Positions 13,701 to 26,169 are shown, counted from the first letter of the stretch. The stretch is 64,000 nucleotides of DNA from Tamarix chinensis (GCA_030549775.1 CM060176.1:97951815-98015814), one strand, 5' to 3'. The notes: a model not told the origin generated them from the sequence alone. Translations and numbers: made by a program.

Positions 13701-15042
13701 AGAAAGTAAACAAAAATGGAAATGATATGATTTGATGGAAATAATGATTATCGGATTATTGGATTGTTTGGTAGCAGCCTTTGTGCCTACCTATGGTATC
13801 GGTAGCAGCCTTTGCACCTACCTATGGTTTCGGTAGCAGTCTTTGTGCCTACCTGAGGTTTTCTGTGTTTTCGGTAGCAACCTTCATGCCTACTTGTGGT
13901 TTACGGTAGCAGCCTTTGTGCTTACCTGAGGTTTTATGTGGTTTCGGTAGCAGCATTTGTGCCTACTTGTGGTTTTGGTAGCAGCTTTTGTGCCTACGTG
14001 TGGTTTCGGTAGTAGCCTTTGTGCCTACCCGAGGTTTTCTGTGGTTTCGGTAGCAACCTTTATGCCTACCTGTGGTTTCGGTAGTAGCCTTCGTGCCTAC
14101 CTGAGGTTTTCTATGGTTTCGGTAGCAGCCTTTGTGCATACCTGAGGTTTTTTGTGGTTTGGTTTTATGTCTGTGAGTATACCTGTGATATTATGGATCT
14201 TATTATGCTGTATTTGTAAGTTACCTATGATGTTATGGATTTATTATGTTGTACCTGTAAGTATACATGGGATGATGTGAATCTTAGTAAATTATACCTG
14301 TGATGTACGTAATTGGTTGAGATTTATGCTGAGACATGAATTATACTGAAGTTGGGTTTTAATTATTACATCAGAGAGTATCTCTGGGATGTTCACTAAT
14401 AAGTTCAATTGTTTCAGATGAATGAATATGAGTAGTACGTGACCTAAAATGGAATTTGATTATCTAAATGATTATTGTATCTCAATCATCGTATATGTGT
14501 GTGTGTGTGTGTGTGTGTGTTATACCATGATTAGTTGTATGTCTTACATGTGTTCCATGCTGTTTTATCATATTAGTTTGGTATAAAGGGTTGCTCGATA
14601 CTATAGTACTGAAGGGTTCATTTTTGTGGGTCCCTGCCTATTCAATGGGTGGTGAACTTTGCAGGTCAGCCTCTGAACTCAGTCAAATGCTGATGGTTCA
14701 GATTTGGGAGCATAGGACTATCCGGTGTTTCTTTTATTGTCTTATTTCCTATTGTATTTGGACCCTCGTGTCCTCCTGTAATTTCTCTCTTGAGTTTCGT
14801 AAACTACTAATGTCAGTTTTAATTAGCAGTATTAATCTAACATTCTCTCTATCCTGATTTCTGTAATCATGATATTAATTTAAGCGGAATAATAATTTTA
14901 GCCTTAGCACTTGGTATGAGAATGGTAGAGGAAACCAAACTTGTACCAAGTGTGGCGGTAACACCCTTTATTTTTATTGTTGTAGCTTCCACGCTTAACT
15001 TTATAAATGAAATTTTTCAATAGTAAATTTTGGGGTGTTACA
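10786..15042 (-). mobile_element. Family A LTR-like element, complete, reverse (4257 bp)
   Basis: Ends are TATAATACCCC (10786) and TGGGGTGTTACA (15042), flanked by a perfect 5-bp duplication GTATC (10781-10785 and 15043-15047). In reverse orientation it shows an AT-rich tail, a CT-rich block (11180-12300), the GCTGCATGCGC motif (12319), the 'agcacattagg' block (12608) and a tandem array (13765-14160). After these come (GT)n at 14496-14520, the hairpin TCGATACTATAGTACTGA (14595-14612), and the inverted repeat CACTTGGTA (14908-14916) / TACCAAGTG (14944-14952). It sits inside the 10511-26591 element. Long frames in 11208-12351 are artefacts of CT-rich composition. Confidence 0.92.
13765..14160. 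repeat. Tandem array, ~31-bp unit (GGTAGCAGCCTTTGTGCCTA)
   Basis: About a dozen units of 'ggtagcagcctttgtgccta' plus 'cctgtggtttc' are present, some with an inserted 'gaggttttctgtgg'. This higher-order variant is absent from the homologous array at 2367-2660, so it expanded separately. The repetitive frame at 13957-14145 is not a gene. Confidence 0.9.
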
Positions 15043-15924
15043 GTATCCGGGTAAAATTGTCATCCAAATAACATGACTCTACGCCCAAAATCCTGATACG
15101 AAAGAAATCACTCCTCCACATATATATCATCAAAGGCTGCGAAATCATCCACCTAGTCCTCATCAACCTGCACACATACATCTGGGTCGTTGTAACACCC
15201 CCAAAATTCACTACTGAAAAATTTTGTTTAATTAAAAGAAAATTAGCGGAAGCAAATTAATAAACCGTGAACTTTGGGAGTATTACCGCCACACTTAGTA
15301 CCAGACCGGCTCACTCATACCGTTCCGGTACCAAGTGCTAAGGCTAAAGGAGTGAAATCAAAATTTCCAAGAAACTTAAGCATAAATTAACCAGAGTAGC
15401 GCGGTAAATGATTTATCAGAGTAAAATCCACCAGTGGTGGTTACAAATGACAATATATCGAGTTTATAAATTTTAAAGAGGCAAGTTAAAAACTTAACAA
15501 GTCCGGATAGTTCCTTACGCTCATTCCCGAGACCCACTTGAAAGCATCGAACATGACCTGCAAGGGGCACTGCCCATTGAATAGGCAGGGGCCCCACGAA
15601 GGGAACCCTTCAGTACTGCGGTACTGAGTAACCCTTTAAAAACGCGCTTAAAGACAGGCACGCAATGACACACATGATATACTAGGATAACCGTACATAA
15701 CGACATATGTAACTATAACAATCAGATCCATACATTCACGTATTTAACATGTCAATCAAATATTAATGGTGTATACATGACATTCATCTTTGTCCAATCA
15801 CATACTTAACAAGTTAACCGAATATCACTAGGCCATAATGAATAATCGATACTTTAGGGCCTTAAGGCCATTAATCCATCATTAATCAATCATCTCAAAT
15901 TTTATATGTCCATGTGAGTGCGGG

Positions 15925-16300
15925 AACCCCACTATTATAGCCGGTGGACCGGAAATATATACAGGGCAAAACGCTCCTGGCCACTATTATTGGCCGGTGG
16001 GTCGGTCTCCAGGGCAGAATGCTCCTGGCCACTATTATTCGCCGGTGGACCGGTCTGGCCCCGACTCACAAGGTCTTCCACTATAAGTGATTAGTATTTT
16101 TCCCATATCTTATCGATTTTACGTTTGATTTGCTGAGCACGGTAACCCCCACTATTATAGCCGGTGGACCAGAAATATACAGGGCAAAACGCTCCCGACC
16201 ACTATTGTTCGCCGGTGGCACGGTCTCCAAGACACCCCGGCTCCTGGCCACTATTATTCGCCGGTGGACCGGTCTGGGCCCCGGCTCAGCATCTTCCTCT
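15925..16300. repeat. Repeats with CACTATTATAGCCGGTGG core
   Basis: There are two blocks (15925-16060 and 16135-16285) of 'ccactattatagccggtgga' units, separated by 'gggcaaaacgctcctggcc'. Each block begins with a 'ccccactattatag' unit and closes with 'aagtgattagt', so the whole block is itself duplicated. Confidence 0.85.
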
Positions 16301-17189
16301 TTAAGTGATTAGTGTCTTAAACGTATCTTATTCGGAAGTGTTCCACCCTTGACATGCATGGCTAACTATATCCACACTTATCCTCCCATAAGGGCCCGTC
16401 CCATATCTTGAGACCTCTGCACCTCCTAACTCGGTTCTCTCCAAAAACCCTAACTCGGCCTATGTGGCCCATCCTTCTCCGTAGTACACATCCCGACTAA
16501 TTCAACACCCCACACGTCACGACCCTTAGATCCAATCCTCACTTTCTACCCCACTCATTCTCTTTTACTTATATTATTTTCTTTTTCTTTTTCTTTTTCT
16601 ACTTTCTCACATTAGGGTTTCTTCCTAACCCTAGTTGGGTCTCCTACGCACCCTTATACCGTCCCACGTACTATTTTTTGCCCGAAGCTCCCAGACACCC
16701 AAACGACACTTCTGTTACCTTCCTCACATCCTGAGGTAACTTTCCACACGTAAAGTCTGCCCCCATGCGGACTCTAACCAACCCATGCAAATCCTAGTTT
16801 CTCCCGTACCTACATTAGCCAACTTACTTCCCTTTGGTCATCTTTCTCTCTCATTACTCTTTTTCATGCCTCCATACCCGACTACCACAATAATTATCCT
16901 AGCATGCATGTCCCTAAGGGCCACATCACATCACATCATAACACATAGCATATCCATATCAGCACATACCAAAAAGAGCACATGAACACACCTTGGTTCC
17001 AAGCCATACCACACATGAGACAATTAAAATAGCAACATATAGGTCTCGACATAAAAATTATACAAGGCATTCAAGGCACGTAGGACATATAGCACACATT
17101 TGACTTTAGCTACACCCTTACTCGGTTTAGGTTACCGAGCTATCTTTCACATAAATTAGGCCCCTAAACGTCCTTTATAACCGTTACAT

Positions 17190-18150
17190 TTAATATATTC
17201 CCCATTTAGTTTGTTAGATTATCAATTTACCCATTTCCTTTATTATAATTAACAAATCACCCATTAGTTGGTCAAATTACCAATTTACCCCCGTTCATTA
17301 TCCTAATTACCAAATTACCCCTCTAGTTGGTTAAATTATCAAATTACCCCTCACATTTGTCATATTTACGATTTTACCCTTCTCCATTATTAAGTCATCA
17401 AATTACCCTTTAATTATTTAAATTATTATTTTTACCCTTCTCAATTATTATAGTTACCAATTTACTCATTTCCAATTTCCACTTTTACCCCTTTAATTTA
17501 CAAATTACCATTTTACCCCTTCACCTTCAAACTTACCATTTTACCCGCTTAACTTCCAAAAATTACCATATTGCCCTTTTTACTTATTAAACTTCCATTT
17601 ATCCTTAATTATGAAATTACTATCTTACCTCTTTTAATTCTCAAATTACCATTCTGCCCGTTATCCCAACATTACTATTTTACCCTCTAATTATAAAATT
17701 ACAATCTTACCCTTTTATTACAAAATTACCAATTATCCTTGTTATTACAATTTACCAAATTACCCCTTTCATTACAATTTTACCAAATTGCCCTTTTATG
17801 ATAAAATGCCCATTTTACCCTTTTATTACAAAATTACAACTTTAACCTTTTATTATAAATTACCATTTTGCCCTCTTCTTACAAAATTACAATTTAATCA
17901 CAAATTACTATTTTACCCTTTATTCACAAAATTACTATTTTGCCCCTTTAATTGTGAAATTACCAAATTACCCTTCTATTTCAAAATTACCAATTTATCC
18001 TTTCACTTACAAAATTACCGACTTGTCCCTTTTTATTATAAAGTTTCAAAATTGCCCTTTTATTATAAATTACCAAATTTCCCCTTTTGTTACAAGATTA
18101 CCAATTTATCCTCCCATTTACAAATTTACCATCTTACCCTTATCACTCCC
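17190..18150. repeat. Degenerate tandem array, ~24-33 bp units (AAATTACCnnTTTACCC)
   Basis: Roughly 35 units alternate 'aaattaccaattta' with 'cccctttta'. The same motif occurs singly in other family A copies as 'ggtattttggttattt' (near 1610 and 1898 in the reverse copy) and 'aattaccaaaatatcccta' (7820), so it was amplified in this copy. The repetitive frame at 17788-18189 follows the array and is not a gene. Confidence 0.85.
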
Positions 18151-20529
18151 CTTGTATTAAATTATTATTATTCCTACATAAAATATTAACTTAAATCTCT
18201 CATCTTCAAATCTTATAATTAATGTAGCATTATTAACACCCATATATATTCTAGGCCATAATCGTGTACAAGATACATTAACAAAATTCACAAAGGCTCA
18301 CAAAATACTAATCATGCAATAAAGATCACAATACCATAATAAAACGTGGATAATACTTAACATTTTCATTAATAACTAACTTCTACCTTAAACAATATCT
18401 CCAAACATGGCACATAATATATCATACTTCCTTTTCATCAACCAAATCAAGAAAACATATATAATATACTAGACAACATATATTAAACATAATACACATC
18501 AAAAATGCCTAATGTGCTAACATACGTTAATCCATATATTTAAGCGGAATTTAACGGTTACCTCGATTCCATGAAAAACAAACCATACCGGTATCCCGGT
18601 TTAAGGTTCAAGATTTGATTTATCAAAACCAATACCTAAAATAATTCAAGACTCATTATGTTAGAAAAATAAAAACCAAATCATAAGGCTTATAACACTT
18701 AATTACTCAAATAATTAAACTAAAATATTTTTATACCTCAAAAATACTAAATAAATAAACCAAAGAAGGCAGCAGCTCATACTGCCCATGCAGCATGAGC
18801 TGCATGCAGAGAAAGCACAAGGAGGCTCGAAGGTGGCAAGGATGGAAGGAGGGAGAAGTGTTTTCGGGTTGGTGGTTTGGGGCTAAGAAAAGAGGGGTTT
18901 CGGGGAGGATTTAGGGCAAAGTGATGGTGCAGGAGTGGAGAGGGGGTGTAGGTGGTTGTCGGGGAAGGGTTAACGGCGGCTAAGAGCGGCGGAGGTGGCG
19001 GCAGCAAAGCTGCGAAGGTGGCGGTCGAGGAGGGAGGTCGAGATGGGGCTGGCGAGGAAGGAAAATGAGGAGGAAAAATGGAGGCTTTAGGAGGATGGTT
19101 TCGGCCAAATGAGTATTGGGGGTGGTAGAGGGGGTTGCAGAGAGCAATAGGGTGGCTCAATTGGCGGCGGAAGCGGTGGGAAGGCGGCGGGACGAGGCGT
19201 TGCAGGGCGGTTGCCGAGAAGGGGGTGAACGGGAGAGAAAAGAAGAGAGGAGGAAGGATGGGGCTGCGGGGTGGCTCAACGGGGACTGTGATGGTTCGAG
19301 GATGAGGCAGGGGGTGGCAGGAGGTGGTGCAGGTGGTGGTTGAGGCGGCGTAAGCGGCAGAGCGGCGGCGGCGAAACAAAAACAGGGGAGAGAAGGGAGG
19401 AGAAGAAAGGGAGAAAAGAGAGGCTCGGGAGCATGGGGAAGGCTCGAAAAAAATGCAGAAAGGGCAGGGAAGGAGGATTAAATAGAAGAGGAAGAGAAGG
19501 GGAGGGATAGGGCGGCTCGAGGGGTGTCGGTAGGGTGGTAGGGGAATGGAGTTGCAGGGAGAGGGAAGGGTTATGGCAATGGCAGGGAGAGGGAGAGGGA
19601 GACAGGAATAGGCAGAGAAAATGACGCGAGGGAGAGAGAGAGAGAGGGAGAGAGACAGGCGAGTCAACGGGGGAGAGGGAGCTGCAGATCCGGCGGCGTA
19701 AATCTCGCCGGTGATGAGGGAGGAAGAAGACGAAGGAAGAAGGAAGAAGAAATGGTCGGGGTTGGGCGTGCAAGGGTGGACCGGCCGAAGAAAGAAAAAA
19801 AAAGAAGCAGACCGGTCGAGGAAGAAAGAAAAGAAAGGAGGAGGGGGGCGGTCGGCTCGACGCAGGAGGAGGCAGGAAACTGGGCCAGCCCAGTCGCGCA
19901 GGAGGGAAAGAGGAAGAGGGCAGGCCGGCTGGCCGGCGGCCCAAGGAAGGAAAAAAAAAGAAAAAGAAGGAAAAAGGGAAAGGAAAATTATTTTAATTAA
20001 AATAATTTAATTTATAAATGGTAAGGTAAAATATTTTTGGATAATAAGTTTATTTAACAATTTAATTGAAATATAAGGATTTAAAGGGATAATTTTAGTA
20101 AAATAATAATTTGGAAAATTATTTAAATAATAAGAGTATGATAAAATAACAAAATATTTATTTTAATTTATTAAAATATTTATACCAAATTTCATACACT
20201 CAAAAATCCATAAAATAATTAAATTAAAAATATTTAAAAGCTAATTTATCCAAAATAAAATTTATTTATTAAAATATAAGGTTTTAAAAATCCGGGGGAT
20301 TACAGTCGTCTACTCGTTGGATTGAGCAGCACCCGTGAAACGAATGTTTAATACGCTACGTACTAAGTAAGGTAATAGTACAGTCAAGTAGGGTTACATA
20401 TGATAGAAGAGTTCTCATAAGCAAATCATACGTGTGTAAATCAAAGAATTCCCAATAATTAATGATTCTAGGTCTTTCATTAGATATACCATATTCTAAT
20501 CTTTTATTTACGTTAAGTTTAGGGACTCC

Positions 20530-20815
20530 TCTATTCTTAAACCGGTGGAACGGTCTGAAACACCTCTCGGAGGCAACACACCCAAGCTACTATTATTATC
20601 TGGTGGAACGGACTCAAGACCTCAGTCTTGACTCACGTAGTCTTCCACTTTAAATGATTACTATCTTTCCATTTATACTTTATCTCTTAATCATATTTTC
20701 ATTCATGTTGAGTATGGGGCCTCACTATTCTTACTCTGGTGGAATGAAATGATGCACCTTTTGGGGACCACACACTCGAGCCACTATTATTATCCGGTGG
20801 AACGAACCCATATAA
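20530..20815. repeat. Tandem units with CCGGTGGAACGG core
   Basis: Four units of 'ctattattatctggtggaac' type are spaced 60-180 bp apart and end in 'tttaaatgattagta'. They belong to the element that begins at 10511 and correspond to the TGGACCGG repeats of the other copies. Confidence 0.75.
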
Positions 20816-21941
20816 ATACCTTGGCCTGACTCACTTGATCTTTCACTTTAAATGATTAGTACCTTATTCAGAGTTGATTGTATATTATCATGTTGAACTC
20901 ATATAAATGCACAAGACATACAACGAAACAACGCAAGTACAACCACGTAATTATCCTCAAATGACCATAATGCCTTCAGGGTAGTCAAGACAATCGTATT
21001 CTCTCAAAGGCCTTATAAAATTCAATACTAATACATATAAATTTCCAATAATTATCTGAAGTACATATCCTCAATTTACCATAGATATCTTATATCCAAC
21101 ATTATACCCAAATACGTACTTACATAATTTCATTACTCTCAAGAATATCATTTCATATCATTTCTATAAATACATTACTCAATACAACATACTCAACACA
21201 AAAGAACATACAAAAATACAAGTATCACATAAATCCCTAGTTACGACATGTATCCTTACCAAAAAAGACACCGGGCTTTATGCACATATATCCTAGACCT
21301 CCTTCGAGATCACCAAAAGATCACCTATAAAAATAAGATAAAATACGATTAGGATCGAAGATTAAAAATTGAGGAGAAAGTTAAGATGGAGGAGGGTAAA
21401 ATGGAAATAGCCAGAGTCAAATGGAAGCTTTAGTTGTATGGAAGTGTAGATGAATGTGTGGTGGAGCTATGGTTAAATTTTAGTGGTGTTTGGACAAGGT
21501 TTGGGGGTGAAAATAGGAGTGCATGGCCAAAAATGGAAAGTTACATGGTTGTGCAATAGGCGATGCAGCTCTTGGTCGAGAGAAAATAAGATACAAGGCC
21601 AATCGATGCAAAAGTTGCACGGCTGTGCAGCACCAGGCCGAGAGAAAAAAAGATGCACGGCCAGGTGGTGCAAAAGTTGCATGGCAGTGCAATAGGAGAT
21701 TTAAGTGTTGCATGGATGTGCAGTAGGTGGTACACAGGCTATGCAATCTGCAAAACTATGACGAATGAGGGAAAGAAGAAGGGAAAAGAAGTGGTGGTTG
21801 GCGGAGATGGTTGGTGACGACGAGGGGGAAGGTTGGGGTGACCTTGGTGGTCAGTCCACCAGCTAAAAGGCGGTGAGTGGCGGTTGAGGTGGTGCTCGGT
21901 GGTGGATTGGGTGGGGCGAAGGCTAAAAACAAGGAAAAAAG

Positions 21942-22262
21942 GAAGAAGAAGAAGAAGAAGAAGAAGAAGAAGAAGAAGAAGAAGAAGAAGAAGAAGAAGA
22001 AGAAGAAGAAGAAGAAGAAGAAGAAGAAGAAGAAGAAGAAGAAGAAGAAGAAGAAGAAGAAGAAGAAGAAGAAGAAGAAGAAGAAGAAGAAGAAGAAGAA
22101 GAAGAAGAAGAAGAAGAAGAAGAAGAAGAAGAAGAAGAAGAAGAAGAAGAAGAAGAAGAAGAAGAAGAAGAAGAAGAAGAAGAAGAAGAAGAAGAAGAAG
22201 AAGAAGAAGAAGAAGAAGAAGAAGAAGAAGAAGAAGAAGAAGAAGAAGAAGAAGAAGAAGAA
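21942..22262 (+). repeat. Uninterrupted (GAA)107 microsatellite
   Basis: There are 321 bp of pure GAA triplets with no interruption, inside the GA-rich block of the element that starts at 10511. Poly-Lys, poly-Arg, poly-Leu, poly-Phe and poly-Ser frames across 21739-22594 are products of the repeat. A short interrupted GAA tract lies at the equivalent place in the copy at 22624-26169 (25315-25370), so this tract expanded after the two copies separated. Confidence 0.98.
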
Positions 22263-22365
22263 AAGAGAAGGAAGATAGGAGAGGGAAGAGGGAGCTCGGG
22301 TAATGGATTTTTGACACAGAAAGGATAGAGTGGAGGCCAAACAAAGAGAAAAGAAGGAGAGTATG

Positions 22366-22386
22366 GTGTGTGTGTGTGTGTGTGTA
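22366..22386. repeat. Short (GT)n microsatellite
   Basis: About ten GT units lie 100 bp downstream of the GAA tract. The related copy has (GT)n at the same relative place (25460-25507), where it is interrupted by 'atatattgtc'. Confidence 0.9.
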
Positions 22387-22623
22387 TGGTGTGAATCAGA
22401 GAAATAAGAAAACAAAGGGGGAGAGGCATGTGAAGGTTGTGCAGGGCCATGATACAGGTCACTATGGTAACAGTGGAGGTGATGGTTGATTGTTGTGATG
22501 AAAAATGCAGGTGATGGCAATGGTTATGGGTGTGGGTTGTGTAAGGATGAGAAATAAGAAGAAGCGTGGCAAGGGAGGTGATGGTGGTGCTCATGCACGG
22601 GAAGAGAAGAAGAAGGAAGATAG

Positions 22624-25600
22624 TGTAACACCCCAGAATTTTTGGTACTTAAAAATTTCATTTTGCAGAAGCGTTAATTATAAAAATAATGGGTGTTACC
22701 GCCACACGTAGTATAAATCTGCCATCCTCTGCCATCCTTATACTAAATGCTAAGGCTAAAACATTACTTTACTTAAACAACGTTTATAACTTTAGAACAA
22801 AATAGAGATTACAAATTCAATTTGTCCTAAAAATACAAAAAGATCAGGAAAAACAGTTACATTATAACAAAAGGGGAAATAATAAGGGATATAAGAGTCT
22901 ATGAAATATCCGGATCAAAAGATGTCGGAGCTAACACTAGATAGTCCTAACTCTCAACCCTCTATTGGAATCCATCATGCCGAACCCTCAAAGTACTCTT
23001 ACAAGGTCATCACTGCCCATTGAATAGGCAGGAGACCGAGAAACGAAACCTGTCAATACTATGGTACTGAGAAAATTATTATGCTAAGACCAACATGTAA
23101 GGCCACATGAGACACAAAAAGAACATAACATAAAAATATCAGGGAAGCACATAATCATAAAATGGATACAACTGATATAGTTAAGAGAAATCCAAATACC
23201 AAGGTAGGGCACTAAGCCAACTACCGGTACAACCATCCATATATAGATTCCAGATACTAAAGTAGGGCGCAAAGGCAACTACTAAACCCATATCACAATG
23301 TGAAGCGCACAACGGTAGCTATCAAAAACATTAAATCCAAAAAAACCCATTGAAATCTTCACACAAAGATTATTTCCAATTTTAATTACTTGAGGGGGAT
23401 ACAATAATAACCCGAAGATATAAAAGTACACTGGTCGTACCGGCATACAAGGCAACACGATACCCTTCAACCACCCAACCTAGAGGCATAATAGTACTCT
23501 GGTCATACTGGTGCACAAGGCAACATAGTACCCTCCACACCTAGGTCACCTAATCCTTAAGTATCGATACCCCCTATAGGGCCCATAGGTCACCTATAGA
23601 GCAGACGAGGGCCTTACTAGGGAACAACCGGCACACTAGAAAATCAAATAAATTGAGGACTCCTACCTCATCTCTAGGGTAGCTACCCCTAGAGAGAAAT
23701 CATTCCCAAACTCGAGGTCTTCCACTTTACATATTAGTGTTTTATGGGGTGACCACAGATATCACACATTACACAAAAACTTCCTTTTAATACTTAGCCA
23801 TTTTCCTTTATTTCTAATTATTTAAGGTAAACCCTATGGTCATGTCCAGTTATTTGCAAAAGATGTATTAAGTCAAAATGACCAAACTGCCCACAACTCC
23901 TAATTTTACCATTTTATCCAAATTCATATCAAGCAACATTATTACGAGCCATTTGTCATGAAAATGCTAACAAATAATTTTTCATGATATGGTAACATGT
24001 GAATACTATTTACGTCTTTGTGACTGACTACATTATCCACTTTTCATACCTATAGTCAATTACGTCTATAAGCTAAGTCATACATTTCTAGGGTGAAATA
24101 TATTCCATGTAACATATGTGTATAAATTTGTAGCATATTATGTCATTCAACAAGGTAATTAACATCACGATGCAAGAAAGGAAATACCTCAACTCTTGAA
24201 CATGCGATTAAAATTTATTGTATACTAACCCTAATCATGCGTGCATGCTTTATAATATTTAATTCCACCCTAGTTATTAATCAAAGATAATCGTAGTACA
24301 CTTATCATGGTAAATTACATTATAAGGTTGCAGGGTTTCAGCTCTAACAAGTCCTAGGCATGCATATGTAATTTATTCAACAAAACACACATGCGAGTAT
24401 TATCGATCAATTAATACGTTGGAAAATATGCTAAATATTTAATACTATTCCATTTACATTCATGCCTAATTATAACACTTGAAATTTCATTCTAAAAATT
24501 CTAAAGTAAAATACATACATATATTTCTATAAAAGTGAGGCATAAATAAAACCCTAAGCACAACCAAACTTTATGTGTTACTAAATGATCTTACATCTTA
24601 GTATAAGGGTACGGTTTACTTCTTATACAAGAAAAAAGGAATAATCAGGATTCACCTAATTAGTCTCCACTCAATTCTTCAACTCCTTACATTAACACAA
24701 CCAACACACATATTAGCATATAACATAACACCAAAAATAATCCAAAATTAACTAAAATCAAATGGGAAAGAGATTAGAGAATTAACCAAAATCAAAAGGA
24801 AGCTTGAATTATATGAAAGTGTAGAAGAATGTGTGGTGGAGCTATGGTTAAATTTTGGTGATGTTTGGACAAGGTTTGGGGTGAAAATAGGGGTGCATGG
24901 CCAAAAAAAAGAAGGTGCACTGGCAAGCAGTGCGAAAGTTGCACTGCTGTGCAACACCAGTGCACAACAGGTTGAGAGAAAAAAACGCATGGCCAAGCAG
25001 TGCAAAAGTTACATGACCGTGCAAAATATGGCCGAGAGGAAAATTTTTGCACGCTCAGATGGTGCAGGGTTGCATGACTATGCGGTAGGGGATTTAAGCA
25101 TTGCACGGTCATACACTCTGCAACGCTACTACACATGTGAGGAAGAAGAAGATAAAAGAGGCGGTGGTCGGTAGTGATGGCCCGCAACAATGAGGGGGAA
25201 GGTCGGGGCGACCTTGGTGGTTGGTCCACCAGCCAAAGGGCGACGAGTGGTGGTTGAGGTGGTGTACGAAGGAGGAATGGGTGGTGCGAAAGCCAAAAAA
25301 AAAAGGAAAGAAGGAGGAAGAAGAAGAAGAAGAAAGAAGAAGAAGAAGAAGAAGAAGAAGAAGAAGAGAAAAGAAGGAAGAGGGAGCTCAGGCAAAGGAT
25401 TTTTGACACAGAACGGATAGAGTGGAGGCCAAACAAATAGAAAAAGGATGAGAGTATGGTATGTGTGTGTGTGTGTGTGTATATATTGTCGTGTGTGTGT
25501 GTGTGTATGATGTGAACAGGAAAAGAAAACAAAGGGAGGAGGAAGGTGTGCGATGGCATGTAAGGCCAAAAATGGTGACAATGGAGATGATGGTTGAGTG

Positions 25601-26169
25601 TGGTGATGAAAAATGCAAGTGATGGAAATGTTTAGAGTGATAGTTGCGTAAGGATAAGAGAGACAAGAAGAAGAATGGTAGCGGATGATGGTGTGGTGCG
25701 AAGGGTGCAGTTGGGCAGGGATAAGGGTGCAGAAAGGGGAAGAAGAAAAAGATAAGGAAGGAAGGTTGATGGATGATGGAAGGTTGTAGAGGATAAGATA
25801 GGAGATGGTGCAAGTGGAGGGCAATTTGATGATGTAAGTTGCAGCAAAAATTCAAACCTTACACCTTGGACTTATGGGAGAAAATGGAAGAAAGGAAGAA
25901 AAGAAAAGGAAAAAGAGAAGAAGATTTAGGGGATTAGTTTAGGGGTATTTTCATATTAACCATACATAATTAGAATTAGTGGGAATTTTAGCAGGTTTTT
26001 ATTTTGGTTTACGAATTTTGATTTATCCGAGTTAAGGTTTTGGTTTTCGGTTAAAGTTTTGGGATTTAAGAAATTGGGTTAAAGCTAACATAATATTTCT
26101 CATAGGATTAGAATCGGATTAAGATATAATTTATACGGTATTAGCTTAACTAAATTTTGGGGTATTACA
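22624..26169 (+). mobile_element. Family A LTR-like element, complete (3546 bp)
   Basis: It starts TGTAACACCCC at 22624 and ends TTGGGGTATTACA at 26169. The perfect 5-bp duplication is GATAG (22619-22623 and 26170-26174). The left part has the 'cattgaataggcagg' block (23019) and hairpin TCAATACTATGGTACTGA (23053-23070), as in the copies at 10786 and 15191. The right part (24790-25510) closely matches the GA-rich block of its host element at 21430-22390, including 'gtgcatggccaaaaa', the GAA tract and the (GT)n. It therefore looks like a mosaic of two sub-families. It is non-coding; frames at 24748-25855 are composition artefacts. Confidence 0.92.

Larger units (their letters stand above)
15191..20304 (+). 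mobile_element. Family A LTR-like element, complete (5114 bp)
   Basis: It starts TGTAACACCCCC at 15191 and ends GGGGGATTACA at 20304. The flanks carry a perfect 5-bp duplication GTCGT (15186-15190 and 20305-20309). Its blocks are the inverted repeat CACTTAGTA (15292-15300) / TACCAAGTG (15329-15337), 'aggcaggggccc' (15583) and the hairpin TCAGTACTGCGGTACTGA (15610-15627). Then follow TGGACCGG repeats (15925-16300), a long AAATTACC array (17190-18150), 'cctaatgtgctaacata' (18509), a GCAGCATGAGCTGCATGC palindrome (18789) and a GA-rich block (18800-19985). It is the longest copy, mainly because of the AAATTACC array. It sits 143 bp of host sequence away from the 10786-15042 insertion. Confidence 0.92.

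Noticed and set aside
13765..14160. Possible CRISPR array from regular ~31-bp units
   Set aside because: Units are contiguous with no unique spacers, the host is a plant, and the array lies inside a transposable element.
18777..19944. 296-codon and 222-codon minus-strand frames
   Set aside because: Same GA/CT-rich block; Pro/Ser/Leu-rich, no motif, overlapping frames in both directions.
21739..22594. Frames rich in Lys, Arg, Leu, Phe and Ser
   Set aside because: They are direct translations of the GAA repeat.
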